A stretch of DNA of 64,000 bases, from contig CANMGU010000001.1 of the NCBI GenBank assembly GCA_947497455.1, forward strand, positions 310,001 through 374,000, read 5' to 3'. Below, in pieces: positions 9,059-18,562 of the stretch (positions within the stretch are counted from its first letter, which is position 1; every line of letters begins with the position of its first letter). The stretch comes from an uncultured Sphingomonadaceae bacterium (GTDB taxonomy: Bacteria; Pseudomonadota; Alphaproteobacteria; Sphingomonadales; Sphingomonadaceae). The notes under the pieces are model-generated. The model had not been told where the DNA came from and searched no databases. It saw only the letters and a list, made by a program, of their open reading frames with translations. A program made the translations under genes and the position numbers.

Positions 9059-9955
9059 ATGGCTTTGTTGCAACGACTTTCCGCCGCCAGCGATCCCGAA
9101 AAGCTGGCACAGGCGCTGCGCGATGATGGTGCTGCGATCGTTGAAGATGTTCTCGACGCAGCCGCCTTGAAACAGCTGAGATCGGAAATCATGCCCTATG
9201 TTGAGGCGACTGAACCCGGCCGAGACGATTTCACCGGGCGCAAGACGACGCGGACTGGTGCTTTGGTCGCCCGATCACAGGCCTGCCGTGATCTGGTCAT
9301 GCATGATCTAATATTGGGGGGCGCTAACAGCTTCCTGAAACCCTTTTGCGAACGGGTGCAACTTCATCTGACACAGTTAATCCGTATCCAGCCAGGACAA
9401 GTCCGGCAGCCACTTCACCGTGACCGGCTGGCCTGGGGTGGTTTTTTGCAGGACAGCATCGAACCGCAGTTCAACACGATCTGGGCAGTCACTGAATTCA
9501 CCCAGGAAAATGGCGCGACCCAGGTTGTTCCTGGCTCGAACAATTGGGAAGCCGGGCGAGAAGCCAAATCCGACGAAATCCAATATGCCGAGATGAAAGC
9601 TGGCTCTGTTCTGGTCTATTCCGGTTCAGTCATCCATAGCGGCGGCGCTAACATGGCCGATCATGACCGGATGGGTCTCAATATCACCTATGCGCTTGGC
9701 TGGCTGCGACAGGAAGAAAATCAATATCTTTCCTGCCCGCCTCACATTGCTAAGGATTTCGACCCGGCACTGCGCGATCTGCTTGGCTATTGCATGGGCA
9801 GCTATGCACTGGGCTATTACACTCCGCCTACCGGACCAGGCGAAAGCCCCGAAGTTGTTCCGCCAGAATTTCTCTTCTCTGGCAAGGTTACCGACTGGAG
9901 CGACGGCGACGATCTTTACGAAAGCGTCAGTCGGCGCTCCAGCGAAACGGTGTAA
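9059..9955 (+). CDS. Phytanoyl-CoA dioxygenase (PhyH) family protein
   Basis: A 298-residue Fe(II)/2-oxoglutarate-dependent oxygenase of the PhyH family. The metal-binding facial triad is seen as HRDR (about residue 120; H and D) and a distal His in VIHSGGANMADHDRMG (about residue 192), with Arg shortly after for 2-oxoglutarate. The stretch ENGATQVVPGSNNWE is typical of the family. AGGAG lies 7 bases before the ATG. Members hydroxylate lipids, alkaloids or small metabolites, and the substrate cannot be inferred here. It is transcribed with the upstream hydrolase direction and converges on the DUF1761 gene with a 4-bp gap. Confidence 0.9.
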   Translation: MALLQRLSAASDPEKLAQALRDDGAAIVEDVLDAAALKQLRSEIMPYVEATEPGRDDFTGRKTTRTGALVARSQACRDLVMHDLILGGANSFLKPFCERVQLHLTQLIRIQPGQVRQPLHRDRLAWGGFLQDSIEPQFNTIWAVTEFTQENGATQVVPGSNNWEAGREAKSDEIQYAEMKAGSVLVYSGSVIHSGGANMADHDRMGLNITYALGWLRQEENQYLSCPPHIAKDFDPALRDLLGYCMGSYALGYYTPPTGPGESPEVVPPEFLFSGKVTDWSDGDDLYESVSRRSSETV

Positions 9956-9959
9956 TAGT

Positions 9960-10373
9960 CTATCCGAGCCAGGCGTGAACAGCGCCCATGGCAATATAGA
10001 AAAGCAGCCAATAGCCAGCATCGATGAAGAACAGCGTCTTGCTTTTCTGTGAGAACAGATAATTGGTGCCTATGGCCGGAACGATGAAGCCTAGCGCAAC
10101 ACCAAAGGCGGTCAGCACCTTAATGGTGAAAGAGAAATCTGTACCATAGCTCGCGAAAGTATGAGCCAAAGTCCACGAGGCAACCAGGCTGAAGGCAAAA
10201 GCACCACCATATATTGCTGCCATATTGCCTTCTTTTATTTCATCCTCGGTCAGGCCGACCGCGCCCATCCATTTCTTGCCCATGATCGGTCCATACCAGA
10301 TACCCCCGACGAGAAAGCCCGCCAAAGCCCCAACAACAACTGCAATCCAATTTACATCGAAAATATTCATCAT
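9960..10373 (-). CDS. DUF1761 membrane protein
   Basis: A 137-residue integral membrane protein with four predicted helices: VNWIAVVVGALAGFLVGGIWY, AIYGGAFAFSLVASWTLAHTF, VLTAFGVALGFIVPAIGTNY and the C-terminal AGYWLLFYIAMGAVHAWLG. The GGIWYGPIMGKKWM motif after helix 1 and the FFIDAGYW motif before helix 4 are characteristic of the DUF1761 family. Its function is unknown. Its stop is 4 bp from the stop of the convergent PhyH-type gene. Confidence 0.88.
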   Translation of the reverse strand: MMNIFDVNWIAVVVGALAGFLVGGIWYGPIMGKKWMGAVGLTEDEIKEGNMAAIYGGAFAFSLVASWTLAHTFASYGTDFSFTIKVLTAFGVALGFIVPAIGTNYLFSQKSKTLFFIDAGYWLLFYIAMGAVHAWLG

Positions 10374-10410
10374 TCCCCTCCCAGAAAATTTTTGGTCAGA
10401 ATGATATACA

Positions 10411-10911
10411 TCAACTCCAGTGGAGTTGGAAAGTTTCGCCGATTTCAGCGGCTATCCACTGCTTTGCAAAAGTGCTTATCGAAGAGCGGATTGCGTTTAT
10501 CTGGTCATCAGATAGCTCCAGAGGATCTATGTGAGAAGACTGGCAAGCAGCTTTAAAAACCTCTTGCAGCGTCGGATTATCGCCCGGACCGCTCCACATG
10601 TCCGCTTCAAAACATTCCACCAACCGCTCGGCCTGGAGCAATTCGATTATGTGGGCATCGGGCGTGGCAGCCCGGACGGAGCTGGCATGGCCAGCCCGTT
10701 TGACCATATGCTGGATATCCTCTGGGTGGGTTCCGCCAGCGACATGGCCCCAGAAACCTGCGCGCATCGCCAGTTTCTGCTCGACATAATAGTGAACGGC
10801 ATCGTGCGGAATTATTCCCTTTTTGGGAAATGTGGTTTGCTCCACCGAACCATCCTGCCGCTCGATCTTTATCCAATCGCGATCCGATCCCTTGGAGATA
10901 CTAATGATCAT
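10411..10911 (-). CDS. Conserved protein of unknown function
   Basis: A 166-residue soluble protein ([20 protein letters not shown]...). The frame stays open upstream for another 174 codons, but that part lies antisense to rimO and reads like shadow sequence, so I place the start at the ATG at 10911, just after the 66-bp spacer shared with rimO. The protein has His- and Trp-containing segments ([21 protein letters not shown]) and a helical C-terminus. I do not recognise a named domain; from memory, orthologues are present in other sphingomonads. It is divergent from rimO and convergent-spaced with the DUF1761 gene, which is on the same strand 37 bp downstream. Confidence 0.68.
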   Translation of the reverse strand: MIISISKGSDRDWIKIERQDGSVEQTTFPKKGIIPHDAVHYYVEQKLAMRAGFWGHVAGGTHPEDIQHMVKRAGHASSVRAATPDAHIIELLQAERLVECFEADMWSGPGDNPTLQEVFKAACQSSHIDPLELSDDQINAIRSSISTFAKQWIAAEIGETFQLHWS

Positions 10912-10977
10912 GTGTCTGAAATAGCGATGGACATTATCGATGACAAGCGCGCGCAATGGGACTATGCGGCGTTGCAT

Positions 10978-12345
10978 ATGGCAACTGCAATTCCTTCTCC
11001 ACCTAAAGTCGGCATGGTGTCTCTTGGCTGTCCCAAAGCCCTTGTCGACAGTGAACGCATACTGACTCAACTGCGCTCTGACGGCTATCAAATGTCCGCA
11101 GATTATGCGGGCGCAGATGTTGTGCTGGTCAATACCTGCGGCTTTCTCGACAGCGCTAAGGAAGAGTCGTTGGAGGCCATTGGCGAAGCGATGGCGGAAA
11201 ACGGCCGCGTAATCGTCACCGGTTGCATGGGTAACGAAGCCGACACAATCATGGAGCGCTTCCCGGATGTATTGGCCGTTACCGGTGCGCATCAATATGA
11301 GGACGTCGTTACGGCGGTGCATGCAGCGGCTCCGGCAGCGCGCGGCGCGTTTGTTGACCTGGTCCCCGATGCCGGCCTGAAACTGACACCGCGTCACTAT
11401 AGCTATTTGAAGATTTCCGAAGGCTGCAACCATCGCTGCTCTTTCTGCATCATCCCGTCCTTGCGCGGCGATCTGGTGTCACGGCGGCCCGACGCGATTT
11501 TACGGGAAGCGGAGAAGCTGGTTGCCAATGGCACCAAGGAATTGTTGGTGATCAGCCAGGACACATCGGCCTATGGCGTTGATATCCGGCATAAGCCGCA
11601 AATCTGGAATGGTCCGATAGGGCAGGGCCGCGAAGTGCGTGCACATATGACAGATCTGGCGGTGGCGCTGGGCGAACTCGGCGTGTGGACGCGGCTGCAC
11701 TATGTCTACCCCTATCCGCATGTCGACAAGGTCATCCCGCTGATGGCTGAAGGCAAGATTACGCCTTATCTCGACATTCCGTTCCAACATGCCGCGCCCA
11801 ATGTCCTGAAACGCATGAAACGGCCGGCCAATGAGGCCAAGGTCTTGCAACGCGTGAAAAGCTGGCGCGATATCTGCCCGGACCTGACGATCCGCTCTAC
11901 CTTTGTGGTTGGTTTTCCGGGTGAGACCGAAGAGGACTTCCAATATCTGCTCGATTGGCTGGAAGAAGCGCAACTCGATCGGGTCGGTGGTTTCCGCTTC
12001 GAACCGGTTGAAGGCGCTGCGGCCAATGCGTTGGACGGTGCGGTACCGGAGGATGTCAAGGAAGAGCGCTATCAGCGCCTGATGGAAAAGACAGCCGCGA
12101 TCAGCGCTGCGAGACTGCAGGCTAAAGTCGGTCGCGTCCTGCCCGTTATCATCGACGAAATCGGTGAACCGGATGAAGATGGCGACATCGGTGCAACCGC
12201 TCGGTCCCAAGCTGATGCCCCGGAAATCGACGGCAATGTCTTCCTGCGCAATGTGAACGGCGATCTGACAGTCGGCGACATAATCGACGCCGAAATTGAA
12301 GACGCTGACGCCCATGATCTGTTCGGAGCGCCGTTAAACAGCTGA
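10978..12345 (+). CDS. rimO: Ribosomal protein S12 methylthiotransferase RimO
   Basis: RimO is a radical-SAM enzyme that methylthiolates Asp88 of ribosomal protein S12. The 455-residue product has the N-terminal UPF0004 domain ([29 protein letters not shown] and the third cluster ligand in [10 protein letters not shown]), the radical-SAM CxxxCxxC motif ([11 protein letters not shown]), and a C-terminal TRAM domain. The SxGCPKNLVDSE-type opening identifies RimO rather than MiaB. The frame is open for 149 codons upstream of 10978, but that part is antisense to the gene at 10411-10911, so ATG 10978 ([13 protein letters not shown]) is the natural start. It is convergent with the DUF1993 gene. Confidence 0.96.
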   Translation: MATAIPSPPKVGMVSLGCPKALVDSERILTQLRSDGYQMSADYAGADVVLVNTCGFLDSAKEESLEAIGEAMAENGRVIVTGCMGNEADTIMERFPDVLAVTGAHQYEDVVTAVHAAAPAARGAFVDLVPDAGLKLTPRHYSYLKISEGCNHRCSFCIIPSLRGDLVSRRPDAILREAEKLVANGTKELLVISQDTSAYGVDIRHKPQIWNGPIGQGREVRAHMTDLAVALGELGVWTRLHYVYPYPHVDKVIPLMAEGKITPYLDIPFQHAAPNVLKRMKRPANEAKVLQRVKSWRDICPDLTIRSTFVVGFPGETEEDFQYLLDWLEEAQLDRVGGFRFEPVEGAAANALDGAVPEDVKEERYQRLMEKTAAISAARLQAKVGRVLPVIIDEIGEPDEDGDIGATARSQADAPEIDGNVFLRNVNGDLTVGDIIDAEIEDADAHDLFGAPLNS

Positions 12346-12410
12346 ACTATCAGCATGGTATCGGATGGTCAGTGGTAATCTTGGTCAGTATAAGATCGGC
12401 AATGACTCTA

Positions 12411-12926
12411 TCACATCCCCATATAATCCTTCTTGCCCACCGGAACGCCTTGCATGCGCAATAGGTTATAAGCGGTGGTGACATGGAAAAACAGGTTGGG
12501 GAGGTAAAAGCTTAGGACATAGGTTTTGCCGTCCAGATCCATGGTTTGATCCGGGCCGATGGGCATCGAAATCATCATGCTTTCATTGCCATCGATGGTC
12601 GCATCATCTGCCTTGGCCACAGTCGCGCCACATTCAGCGACGCGTGCGATCAGGGCGTCAAACGTGTCGCCTTCCATCGGCAGGTTCGGCAAGTCATCCG
12701 TCGCAACACCCTCCATTCGCGCGGCGCCTCGCACCGCAAATTCGGTGATCATCTGCACCTGCCATTTCATTTCGTGCATGTCAGGGAATAACCGATTTTC
12801 CATGAAGGCTTCTTCCGACGCTTCTGTCGCTCCGGCATGGGCCTTGGCCTTTTCCAAAATGTTTGTCAGTCCGCGAAAAGCCTGAGCGGTGGAGGATTTG
12901 AATATTTGGGAAAGGGCTATGGTCAT
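12411..12926 (-). CDS. DUF1993 family protein
   Basis: A 171-residue cytosolic protein. MTIALSQIFKSSTAQAFRGL at the start, MKWQVQMITEFAVRGAARM in the middle and FHVTTAYNLLRMQGVPVGKKDYM at the end match the DUF1993 family, which has a DinB-like four-helix fold. One His (in LFPDMHEMKWQ) and another in NLFFHVTTAYN could correspond to the metal-site positions of DinB-like proteins, but this is inference. Function is unknown. It lies 52 bp downstream of the MAPEG gene start region on the same strand order (MAPEG stop 12979) and may be read through from another promoter. Confidence 0.9.
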   Translation of the reverse strand: MTIALSQIFKSSTAQAFRGLTNILEKAKAHAGATEASEEAFMENRLFPDMHEMKWQVQMITEFAVRGAARMEGVATDDLPNLPMEGDTFDALIARVAECGATVAKADDATIDGNESMMISMPIGPDQTMDLDGKTYVLSFYLPNLFFHVTTAYNLLRMQGVPVGKKDYMGM

Positions 12927-12978
12927 TAATGATCCTCAATGATTTTGCATGATGTCTGAAGTGATGCTGTGAGCGGTA

Positions 12979-13395
12979 TCACATTAAGTTGAATAGAAGA
13001 AATCCACCCAGTGCAAGGAAACAGATCAAGGTTCCGAAAGCCCCGATAACGCGGGCCAGAACAAATATCTTACCGTCGTCGGCACCTTGTGATCCGGCTT
13101 CAGTGGATAACGCTATGGCATGGCAAAAGCGGGCAAAGACAAATCCGATGGCGATAATCAAGACCGCTTGTTGGGGGACAACTGTCATTTCAGCAATGGC
13201 CAAGGCGGCTAGAAAAATACCGGCATTTTCGGCCAGATTACCATGTCTTCGGACCTTGCGTTCCATCACGGGATCATCGCCCAAACCCAAGTTGATACCG
13301 GCCTTGGCCCGGTGCAGTCCGGTAAGGACCATCAATATTCCTTGCATGATAATTAAAAGGCCGCCCGCATAAGCGGAAATGATTGGTGCAGTCAT
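12979..13395 (-). CDS. MAPEG family membrane protein
   Basis: A 138-residue four-helix inner-membrane protein of the MAPEG superfamily (membrane-associated eicosanoid/glutathione metabolism). KVRRHGNLAENAGIFLAALAI contains the family's RxxxNxxE-like motif, and ARFCHAIAL lies in helix 3. The open frame extends 47 codons further upstream, but AGGAGA sits nine bases before the ATG at 13395, so that start is chosen (MTAPIISAYAGGLL). Bacterial members often have glutathione-dependent transferase or peroxidase activity, which is not proven here. The divergent LysR-type gene may control it. Confidence 0.88.
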   Translation of the reverse strand: MTAPIISAYAGGLLIIMQGILMVLTGLHRAKAGINLGLGDDPVMERKVRRHGNLAENAGIFLAALAIAEMTVVPQQAVLIIAIGFVFARFCHAIALSTEAGSQGADDGKIFVLARVIGAFGTLICFLALGGFLLFNLM

Positions 13396-13545
13396 ATAGG
13401 TCTCTCCTGCGGCTTTTGTTGGTGCGGGTGCCAGAAAAAAATACTGCCATTGAAGCCGTCTATGAGTCTGGTTACTGGCTAAAAAAACCAATGTCCAAAG
13501 AAGTAATTGCACATAGCTGGTGCAAAAACGAGCCATGTAATTTTC

Positions 13546-13560
13546 ATACTGTTGCAGTAT
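13546..13560. promoter_or_regulatory. Probable LysR-type operator (T-N11-A palindrome)
   Basis: ATACTG-TTG-CAGTAT is a perfect 6+6 palindrome with a 3-base centre and fits the T-N11-A LysR-type consensus. It lies 53 bp upstream of the LysR gene start and 150 bp upstream of the divergent MAPEG start. Confidence 0.6.
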
Positions 13561-13612
13561 CGACTATAGAGGAAGAATATGAAAACCAAGGCGCAGATGA
13601 ACAGGTAGCGAT

Positions 13613-14509
13613 ATGGACTGGGAAGATATCAAGACGTTTCGCGAGGTGATGAACGGCGGCACCGTCCGTGCGGCTGCGAAAAACCTTGGTGTCCACCACA
13701 GTACCGTCAGCAGAAGAGTTGAACATCTCGAGAAGTCACTCGATGTGATGTTGTTTGAACGGCGACCTGAAGGATATTTCCCAACATCGGCTGGGGAAGA
13801 ACTCGCGCGTGCAGCGGGCATATTTGCCGATGATCTGATCGCGGTCGAGCGTCATATTGCTGGCCGTGATAATGATCTGACCGGCAAAATTCGCGTGACC
13901 ATGGCCGAACCCTTTGCGACATCGATGTTTGCTGCGCGCCTGCCAGAATTTTGTGATGCCTATCCGGGTCTCGAGCTGGAGATTTTGACGAGCTACGACT
14001 TACTGGATGTCGCTAGGCGAGAGGCTGATATTGCCATTCGCATGGACAATAACCCGCCGGAAACGCTGGTCGGTAAAAGACTGTTTGCCTACACGACCTC
14101 CATTTTTGCGCACCCCGATTATCTCGCGCGCCATGATTTTGTTAACCAGCCTGAGCAAGCACGTTGGTTGGGTTGGACTGATCGGGAAAGCCGGTTTCCC
14201 GATTGGACACAGGATACCGAATTTGCGCGCGTTCCAGTCTGGGGGAATTTTGGTAGCATATCCCTGCAGATTGAAATGGCGCGGGCAGCAATGGGGCTTG
14301 TGATGATCCCGTGTCTTGCAGGGGACCACGTGCCGGACCTGGTCCGTGCGACTGATCGCGATCCAACCCCGTCGCGCGATATCTGGATATTGACCCATGA
14401 TGATTTGCGCGGCACCGCACGGGTAAGAGCGTTTATGGAATTTGCTGAAACGGTATTGCGCGACAATGAAGCTGCGCTTGTCGGACGGCTGCCGAAGCCG
14501 GAGGATTAA
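13613..14509 (+). CDS. LysR-family transcriptional regulator
   Basis: A 298-residue regulator. The winged HTH occupies residues 1-60 (DWEDIKTFREVMNGGTVRAA, then LGVHHSTVSRRVEHLE). The remainder is a LysR substrate-binding domain (LTGKIRVTMAEPFATSMFAA; DIAIRMDNNPPETLVGKRL). AGGTAGCG precedes the ATG. It is divergent from the MAPEG gene with a LysR-type palindrome between them, so autoregulation and control of the MAPEG gene are likely by analogy with the family. The effector is unknown. The sequence type resembles the AaeR/DsdC-like short-hinge LTTRs common in sphingomonads. Confidence 0.93.
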   Translation: MDWEDIKTFREVMNGGTVRAAAKNLGVHHSTVSRRVEHLEKSLDVMLFERRPEGYFPTSAGEELARAAGIFADDLIAVERHIAGRDNDLTGKIRVTMAEPFATSMFAARLPEFCDAYPGLELEILTSYDLLDVARREADIAIRMDNNPPETLVGKRLFAYTTSIFAHPDYLARHDFVNQPEQARWLGWTDRESRFPDWTQDTEFARVPVWGNFGSISLQIEMARAAMGLVMIPCLAGDHVPDLVRATDRDPTPSRDIWILTHDDLRGTARVRAFMEFAETVLRDNEAALVGRLPKPED

Positions 14510-14623
14510 CTCCAGTCTGTTAACCAATTTCTGGCAAATAGCCTTGAAAGCGGTCTTTTTTCTCGTTGCAGCTTAACTATGAAATTGCACATCATGTAAA
14601 CCGATCTTGTTTATCATCCTGGT

Positions 14624-15463
14624 ATGATCAAGTCGTTCCCTCAGCTACCAGCCGGTCGTCAGACCGCGATCATCACGGCTATTGCAACCATCGCGTCCGT
14701 CATATTGGCCGCGATATTGCACTATAGCTTTATAGGATTCGGCCGTGAATTCTGGAATGGAATCACCATTGCTCTGGTCATTCCATGGGCGATTAGTGTG
14801 CCACTGGGCTGGTATCTTGCGCGACAGAACGAGAAACTGGTCAAGCTCGCCAATCGCCTGCGGGAGACCCGTCAGCATTTGCAGGATGTCAACAAGGCGC
14901 TGAAGCACAAGGCGAACATCGATGGTCTGACCGGCCTCGCCAATCGGGAGCATTTTCTGGATCTGCTGGATCGACGACGTCTGCAGTCGCAGGATAGTGT
15001 GTTGATGATCATTGATGCCGATCATTTCAAAATCATCAATGATAGCTATGGCCACCCTGTTGGTGACAAGGCGTTGATCCTGTTCTCGTCTGTGTTCAAG
15101 AGAATTTTGCGGAAAGATGATCTGGTTGGACGGATTGGCGGTGAAGAATTTGGTGTTCTGTTACCGGACACCAGCGCCGCCGAAGGTGAGATAATTGCCG
15201 AGATGATCCGCTTTGAAATTGAAAATACGCTGTTTGAGCCTCAGGAAGGTGTCGCTCACCGGATCACTATCAGCATTGGTATGACCAGCATATCACCCGA
15301 TGAGGAACGGGCTTTGCCGATGCGCAATGCCGACAGTGCCCTTTTCGAAGCCAAAAGGCGCGGACGCAACCAATGTGTACGCTACACGCCCGGCATGCGG
15401 GAAAAGCCGCGACCCTTTTTTGAAGCTGGGGTCATACAGCAACCGATCGAAGTTCGAGTCTGA
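14624..15463 (+). CDS. Membrane-bound diguanylate cyclase (GGDEF)
   Basis: A 279-residue protein. Two membrane helices (about residues 15-35 and 45-65) precede a short coiled coil (ARQNEKLVKLANRLRETRQH) and a GGDEF domain (about 100-270). The active site is RIGGEEFGVLLPD (GGEEF variant, catalytically competent in known members). NIDGLTGLANREHFLD and ADHFKIINDSYGHPVGDKAL are the canonical flanking motifs. It should make cyclic-di-GMP at the inner membrane. An RxxD inhibitory site five residues before GGEEF is not evident (RKDDLVGRIGGEEF). It stands alone upstream of polA. Confidence 0.93.
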   Translation: MIKSFPQLPAGRQTAIITAIATIASVILAAILHYSFIGFGREFWNGITIALVIPWAISVPLGWYLARQNEKLVKLANRLRETRQHLQDVNKALKHKANIDGLTGLANREHFLDLLDRRRLQSQDSVLMIIDADHFKIINDSYGHPVGDKALILFSSVFKRILRKDDLVGRIGGEEFGVLLPDTSAAEGEIIAEMIRFEIENTLFEPQEGVAHRITISIGMTSISPDEERALPMRNADSALFEAKRRGRNQCVRYTPGMREKPRPFFEAGVIQQPIEVRV

Positions 15464-15553
15464 ATCAGAGCGGAAAACTCAGGCAGCCTGATCTGCAAAT
15501 TTTCGATAATTTAGTCATGACGGACATGTCCGCCGCTGCTAGTGCTATCCGGC

Positions 15554-18394
15554 ATGACAGATACAGATTCTTCGAGTGCTCCACAGTCCGAAAATGGCTC
15601 CGATAAAGATCAACATCTCTATCTGGTCGATGGTTCGGCCTATATTTTCCGTGCCTATCATCGCCTGCCACCTCTGACCAACATTCATGGTGAACCGGTT
15701 GGCGCGGTATATGGTTATACAACGATGCTTTGGAAGCTGGCTGACGAGCTTCACAAGGCGGATGGTCCTACGCATATGGCGGTCGTGCTCGACAAATCGT
15801 CGCAAAGCTTTCGCAATGAACTTTATAGCGAATACAAGGCGCATCGCCCTGAGCCGCCGGAAGATCTGCGCCCGCAGTTTCCGATGATTCGAGATGCGAC
15901 CCGCGCGTTTTCGCTGCCGCTTATCGAGGAGGAAAATGTCGAAGCGGATGATATGATCGCCAGCTATACTAAAGCCGCAGTGGAACAGGGTTGGAAGGTC
16001 ACGATTGTCTCGTCTGATAAAGACTTGATGCAATTGATCGAACCGTTTGACGATAGCCGTGTCGACATGCTCGACACCATGAAAAATGTTCGCATGGGCA
16101 AGGCTGCGGTTGAAGAAAAATTCGGGGTTGGTCCTGAAAAGCTTGGTGATGTGTTAGGCTTGATGGGTGACAGCGCCGATAATATCCCAGGCGTGCCTGG
16201 CATTGGTCCAAAAACCGCTTCGAAGCTGATCAACGAATATGGCGATATCGAAGCTGTGCTCGCCGCTGCGCCGGATATGAAAAAGTCCAAGATGAAGGAG
16301 AATATTCTCGAGAATATCGAACAGGCACGCCTGTCACGGGTGTTGGTGACACTGAAAGAAGATTGTCCGTTGCCCGACACGCTCGAAAGCTTCTTGCTGA
16401 AGGATATTCCCGACGACCCTCTGCGCGAATTTCTTACCCATCACGGGTTTAATTCACTGCTCAAGAAACTCGGTGGCGGGCAGGCCGAGCCACAAAATCC
16501 GGATGTTGATGGCGGAATTGGAAACAGCGCTCCGGCGGCTGCAGCCAAACCGGTCGAAGCACCGGCGATTGATCGCAGCGCATATGAATGTGTGCAGGAT
16601 ATCGACGCGCTGGATAAGTGGATTGATCGGGCGCGTGCCAAGGGCATAATGGCAGTAGATGTCGAGACCGATAGCCTCGAAAGCGTCACTGCGCGGGTTG
16701 TAGGTGTCTGCATGGCCACGGGCCCCAACGAAGCCTGCTATATCCCGCTTGGCCATGGAAGCGGAGATATGTTTGCGGAATCGCCTGAACAGATTCCGAC
16801 AGAAGAAGCGCTCGCGCGCCTCAAGCCGCTGCTCCAGGACGAAGCCGTGCTAAAGGTTGGTCAAAATTTGAAATATGACATGACTGTGCTGGCCCAACAT
16901 GACGTTCGGATCACACCATTTGATGATACTTTGGTGATGAGCTTCAACCTCGACGCCGGCTTGCATGGTCACGGAATGGACGAGCTCAGCAAGCTGCATC
17001 TCGGTCATGAATGTATCAGCTTCAAATCGCTGACCGGCACAGGTAAAAAAGCGATCAGCTTCGCAGAAGTGTCGCTCGATAAAGCCACCGAATATGCCGC
17101 TGAAGACGCAGATGTTACGTTGCGTTTGAGGGAAATATTGCGCTTGCGTATGGCACCGGAGCAGGCAACGCGGATCTATCAGATGGTCGACCGTCCGCTG
17201 GTCCCGGTCATTGCCAAAATGGAAGAAACAGGCGTGCTGGTCGACCGTGAAGAACTGTCCCGGCTTTCGCAGAGCTTTGCGGAGAATATGGAGAGTCTTG
17301 AGAAAGAAATCCATGAATTGGCAGGGGAGCCATTTTCGATCGGCAGTCCCAAACAACTCGGTGAAATCCTGTTTGGCAAGCTTGGTCTGAAAGGTGGGAA
17401 GAAAGGCAAAAGTGGACAATATTCAACCGATGTCACTGTTCTAGAGCGGCTTGCGGGTGATGGTGAACCGATTGCTCAAAAGGTTGTAAACTGGCGCCAG
17501 TTGTCCAAACTTAAATCGACTTACACGGACGCGCTTCAGGAGCAGATCAACACCAAGACGGGCAGGGTCCATACGTCTTATAGCTTGAGTGGCGCGCAAA
17601 CCGGGCGGCTATCCTCTACCGAACCGAATTTGCAAAACATTCCGATCCGCACCGAGATTGGCCGACAAATCCGCCAAGCCTTTGTCGCTGCGCCAGGCAA
17701 CGTCATCCTCGCCGCCGATTACAGCCAAATAGAGTTGCGCCTTGCCGCGCATATCGCCGATGTGGGGACTCTGAAAGAAGCTTTTGCGGCCGGCGAAGAC
17801 ATTCATAATCGTACTGCACAAGAATTGTTTGGAACTGTGGATCGTGACACCCGCGCGCGCGCGAAGACCATCAATTTTGCTATACTCTATGGAATTTCCC
17901 GTTGGGGCCTCGCCAAACGTTTGGAGGTGGATCCGGATGAAGCGCAGCAGATGATTGATACTTATTTTGAGCGCTTCCCTGGTATCAATCGCTATATTTC
18001 CGAAACTCTGCAGGCCGCGCGTGAGAGCGGCTATACGGAAACATTATTCGGTCGGAAAACCTGGTTCGAACGCCTGAAATCTGCGAACCAGGCTGAGCGT
18101 CAGGGCAGTGAACGTGCCGCGATCAACGCGCCTATCCAAGGTACCAGTGCTGATATCATTAAGCGCGCCATGGCCCGCATCGGCCCGGCGCTGGCGGATG
18201 CCGGTTTGTCGCAAGTCAAAATGCTGATGCAGGTCCACGATGAACTGGTGTTTGAACTGCCGGAAAGCGATGTCGAGGCCGCATCCGAATTGATCCGAAC
18301 GGTCATGGCGAATGCAGCAAAACCGGCGGTGAAGCTGTCTGTTCCGTTGGATGTCGATATCGGTACGGGCAAGTCTTGGGATGAGGCCCATTGA
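15554..18394 (+). CDS. polA: DNA polymerase I
   Basis: A 946-residue DNA repair and Okazaki-fragment polymerase. The N-terminal 5'-3' exonuclease domain (about 15-300) starts YLVDGSAYIFRAYH and includes DSADNIPGVPGIGPKTA. A 3'-5' exonuclease domain follows (about 355-540) with the DxE metal motif in MAVDVETDSLES, so proofreading residues appear intact. The polymerase domain (about 560-946) has motif A (DYSQIELRLAAH), motif B (RAKTINFAILYG) and motif C (QVHDELVFELP). I use ATG 15554 (MTDTDSSSAPQSENG); a GTG 12 bases earlier is possible. Neither start has a strong ribosome binding site. Confidence 0.97.
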   Translation: MTDTDSSSAPQSENGSDKDQHLYLVDGSAYIFRAYHRLPPLTNIHGEPVGAVYGYTTMLWKLADELHKADGPTHMAVVLDKSSQSFRNELYSEYKAHRPEPPEDLRPQFPMIRDATRAFSLPLIEEENVEADDMIASYTKAAVEQGWKVTIVSSDKDLMQLIEPFDDSRVDMLDTMKNVRMGKAAVEEKFGVGPEKLGDVLGLMGDSADNIPGVPGIGPKTASKLINEYGDIEAVLAAAPDMKKSKMKENILENIEQARLSRVLVTLKEDCPLPDTLESFLLKDIPDDPLREFLTHHGFNSLLKKLGGGQAEPQNPDVDGGIGNSAPAAAAKPVEAPAIDRSAYECVQDIDALDKWIDRARAKGIMAVDVETDSLESVTARVVGVCMATGPNEACYIPLGHGSGDMFAESPEQIPTEEALARLKPLLQDEAVLKVGQNLKYDMTVLAQHDVRITPFDDTLVMSFNLDAGLHGHGMDELSKLHLGHECISFKSLTGTGKKAISFAEVSLDKATEYAAEDADVTLRLREILRLRMAPEQATRIYQMVDRPLVPVIAKMEETGVLVDREELSRLSQSFAENMESLEKEIHELAGEPFSIGSPKQLGEILFGKLGLKGGKKGKSGQYSTDVTVLERLAGDGEPIAQKVVNWRQLSKLKSTYTDALQEQINTKTGRVHTSYSLSGAQTGRLSSTEPNLQNIPIRTEIGRQIRQAFVAAPGNVILAADYSQIELRLAAHIADVGTLKEAFAAGEDIHNRTAQELFGTVDRDTRARAKTINFAILYGISRWGLAKRLEVDPDEAQQMIDTYFERFPGINRYISETLQAARESGYTETLFGRKTWFERLKSANQAERQGSERAAINAPIQGTSADIIKRAMARIGPALADAGLSQVKMLMQVHDELVFELPESDVEAASELIRTVMANAAKPAVKLSVPLDVDIGTGKSWDEAH

Positions 18395-18437
18395 TGGTGC
18401 GGCTGCGTTAACTCGCCGATCAATTTTCGAGCAAAAC

Positions 18438-18466
18438 CAGTTTTTGGCGACACTGGTTCTTTGAAA
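18438..18466 (+). terminator. Weak hairpin terminator after polA
   Basis: AACCAGT and ACTGGTT form a 7-bp stem about 45 bp after the polA stop. It is followed by only a short T run (CTTTG), so termination strength is doubtful. Confidence 0.35.
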
Positions 18467-18562
18467 GCGGGTGTTGATCTTCTCTCATAGCTCGGCAATT
18501 ATGACCTGATCACCGCATGGCGAGCATTGTCAGCCGTCCCCCGGTTCTCTGGAGACTCTTTA

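Noticed and set aside
10531..10977. 149-codon plus-strand extension of rimO
   Set aside because: It is antisense to the 166-aa gene and has no RimO homology. RimO motifs begin right after ATG 10978.
10912..11433. 174-codon minus-strand extension of the gene at 10411-10911
   Set aside because: It is antisense to the rimO N-terminal domain, which has clear motifs, and the translated extension is Cys/Arg/His-rich shadow sequence. The ATG at 10911 gives a sensible protein.
11500..12315. 271-codon minus-strand frame inside rimO
   Set aside because: Pure shadow of rimO; no start signal, and rimO codons carry the radical-SAM motif there.
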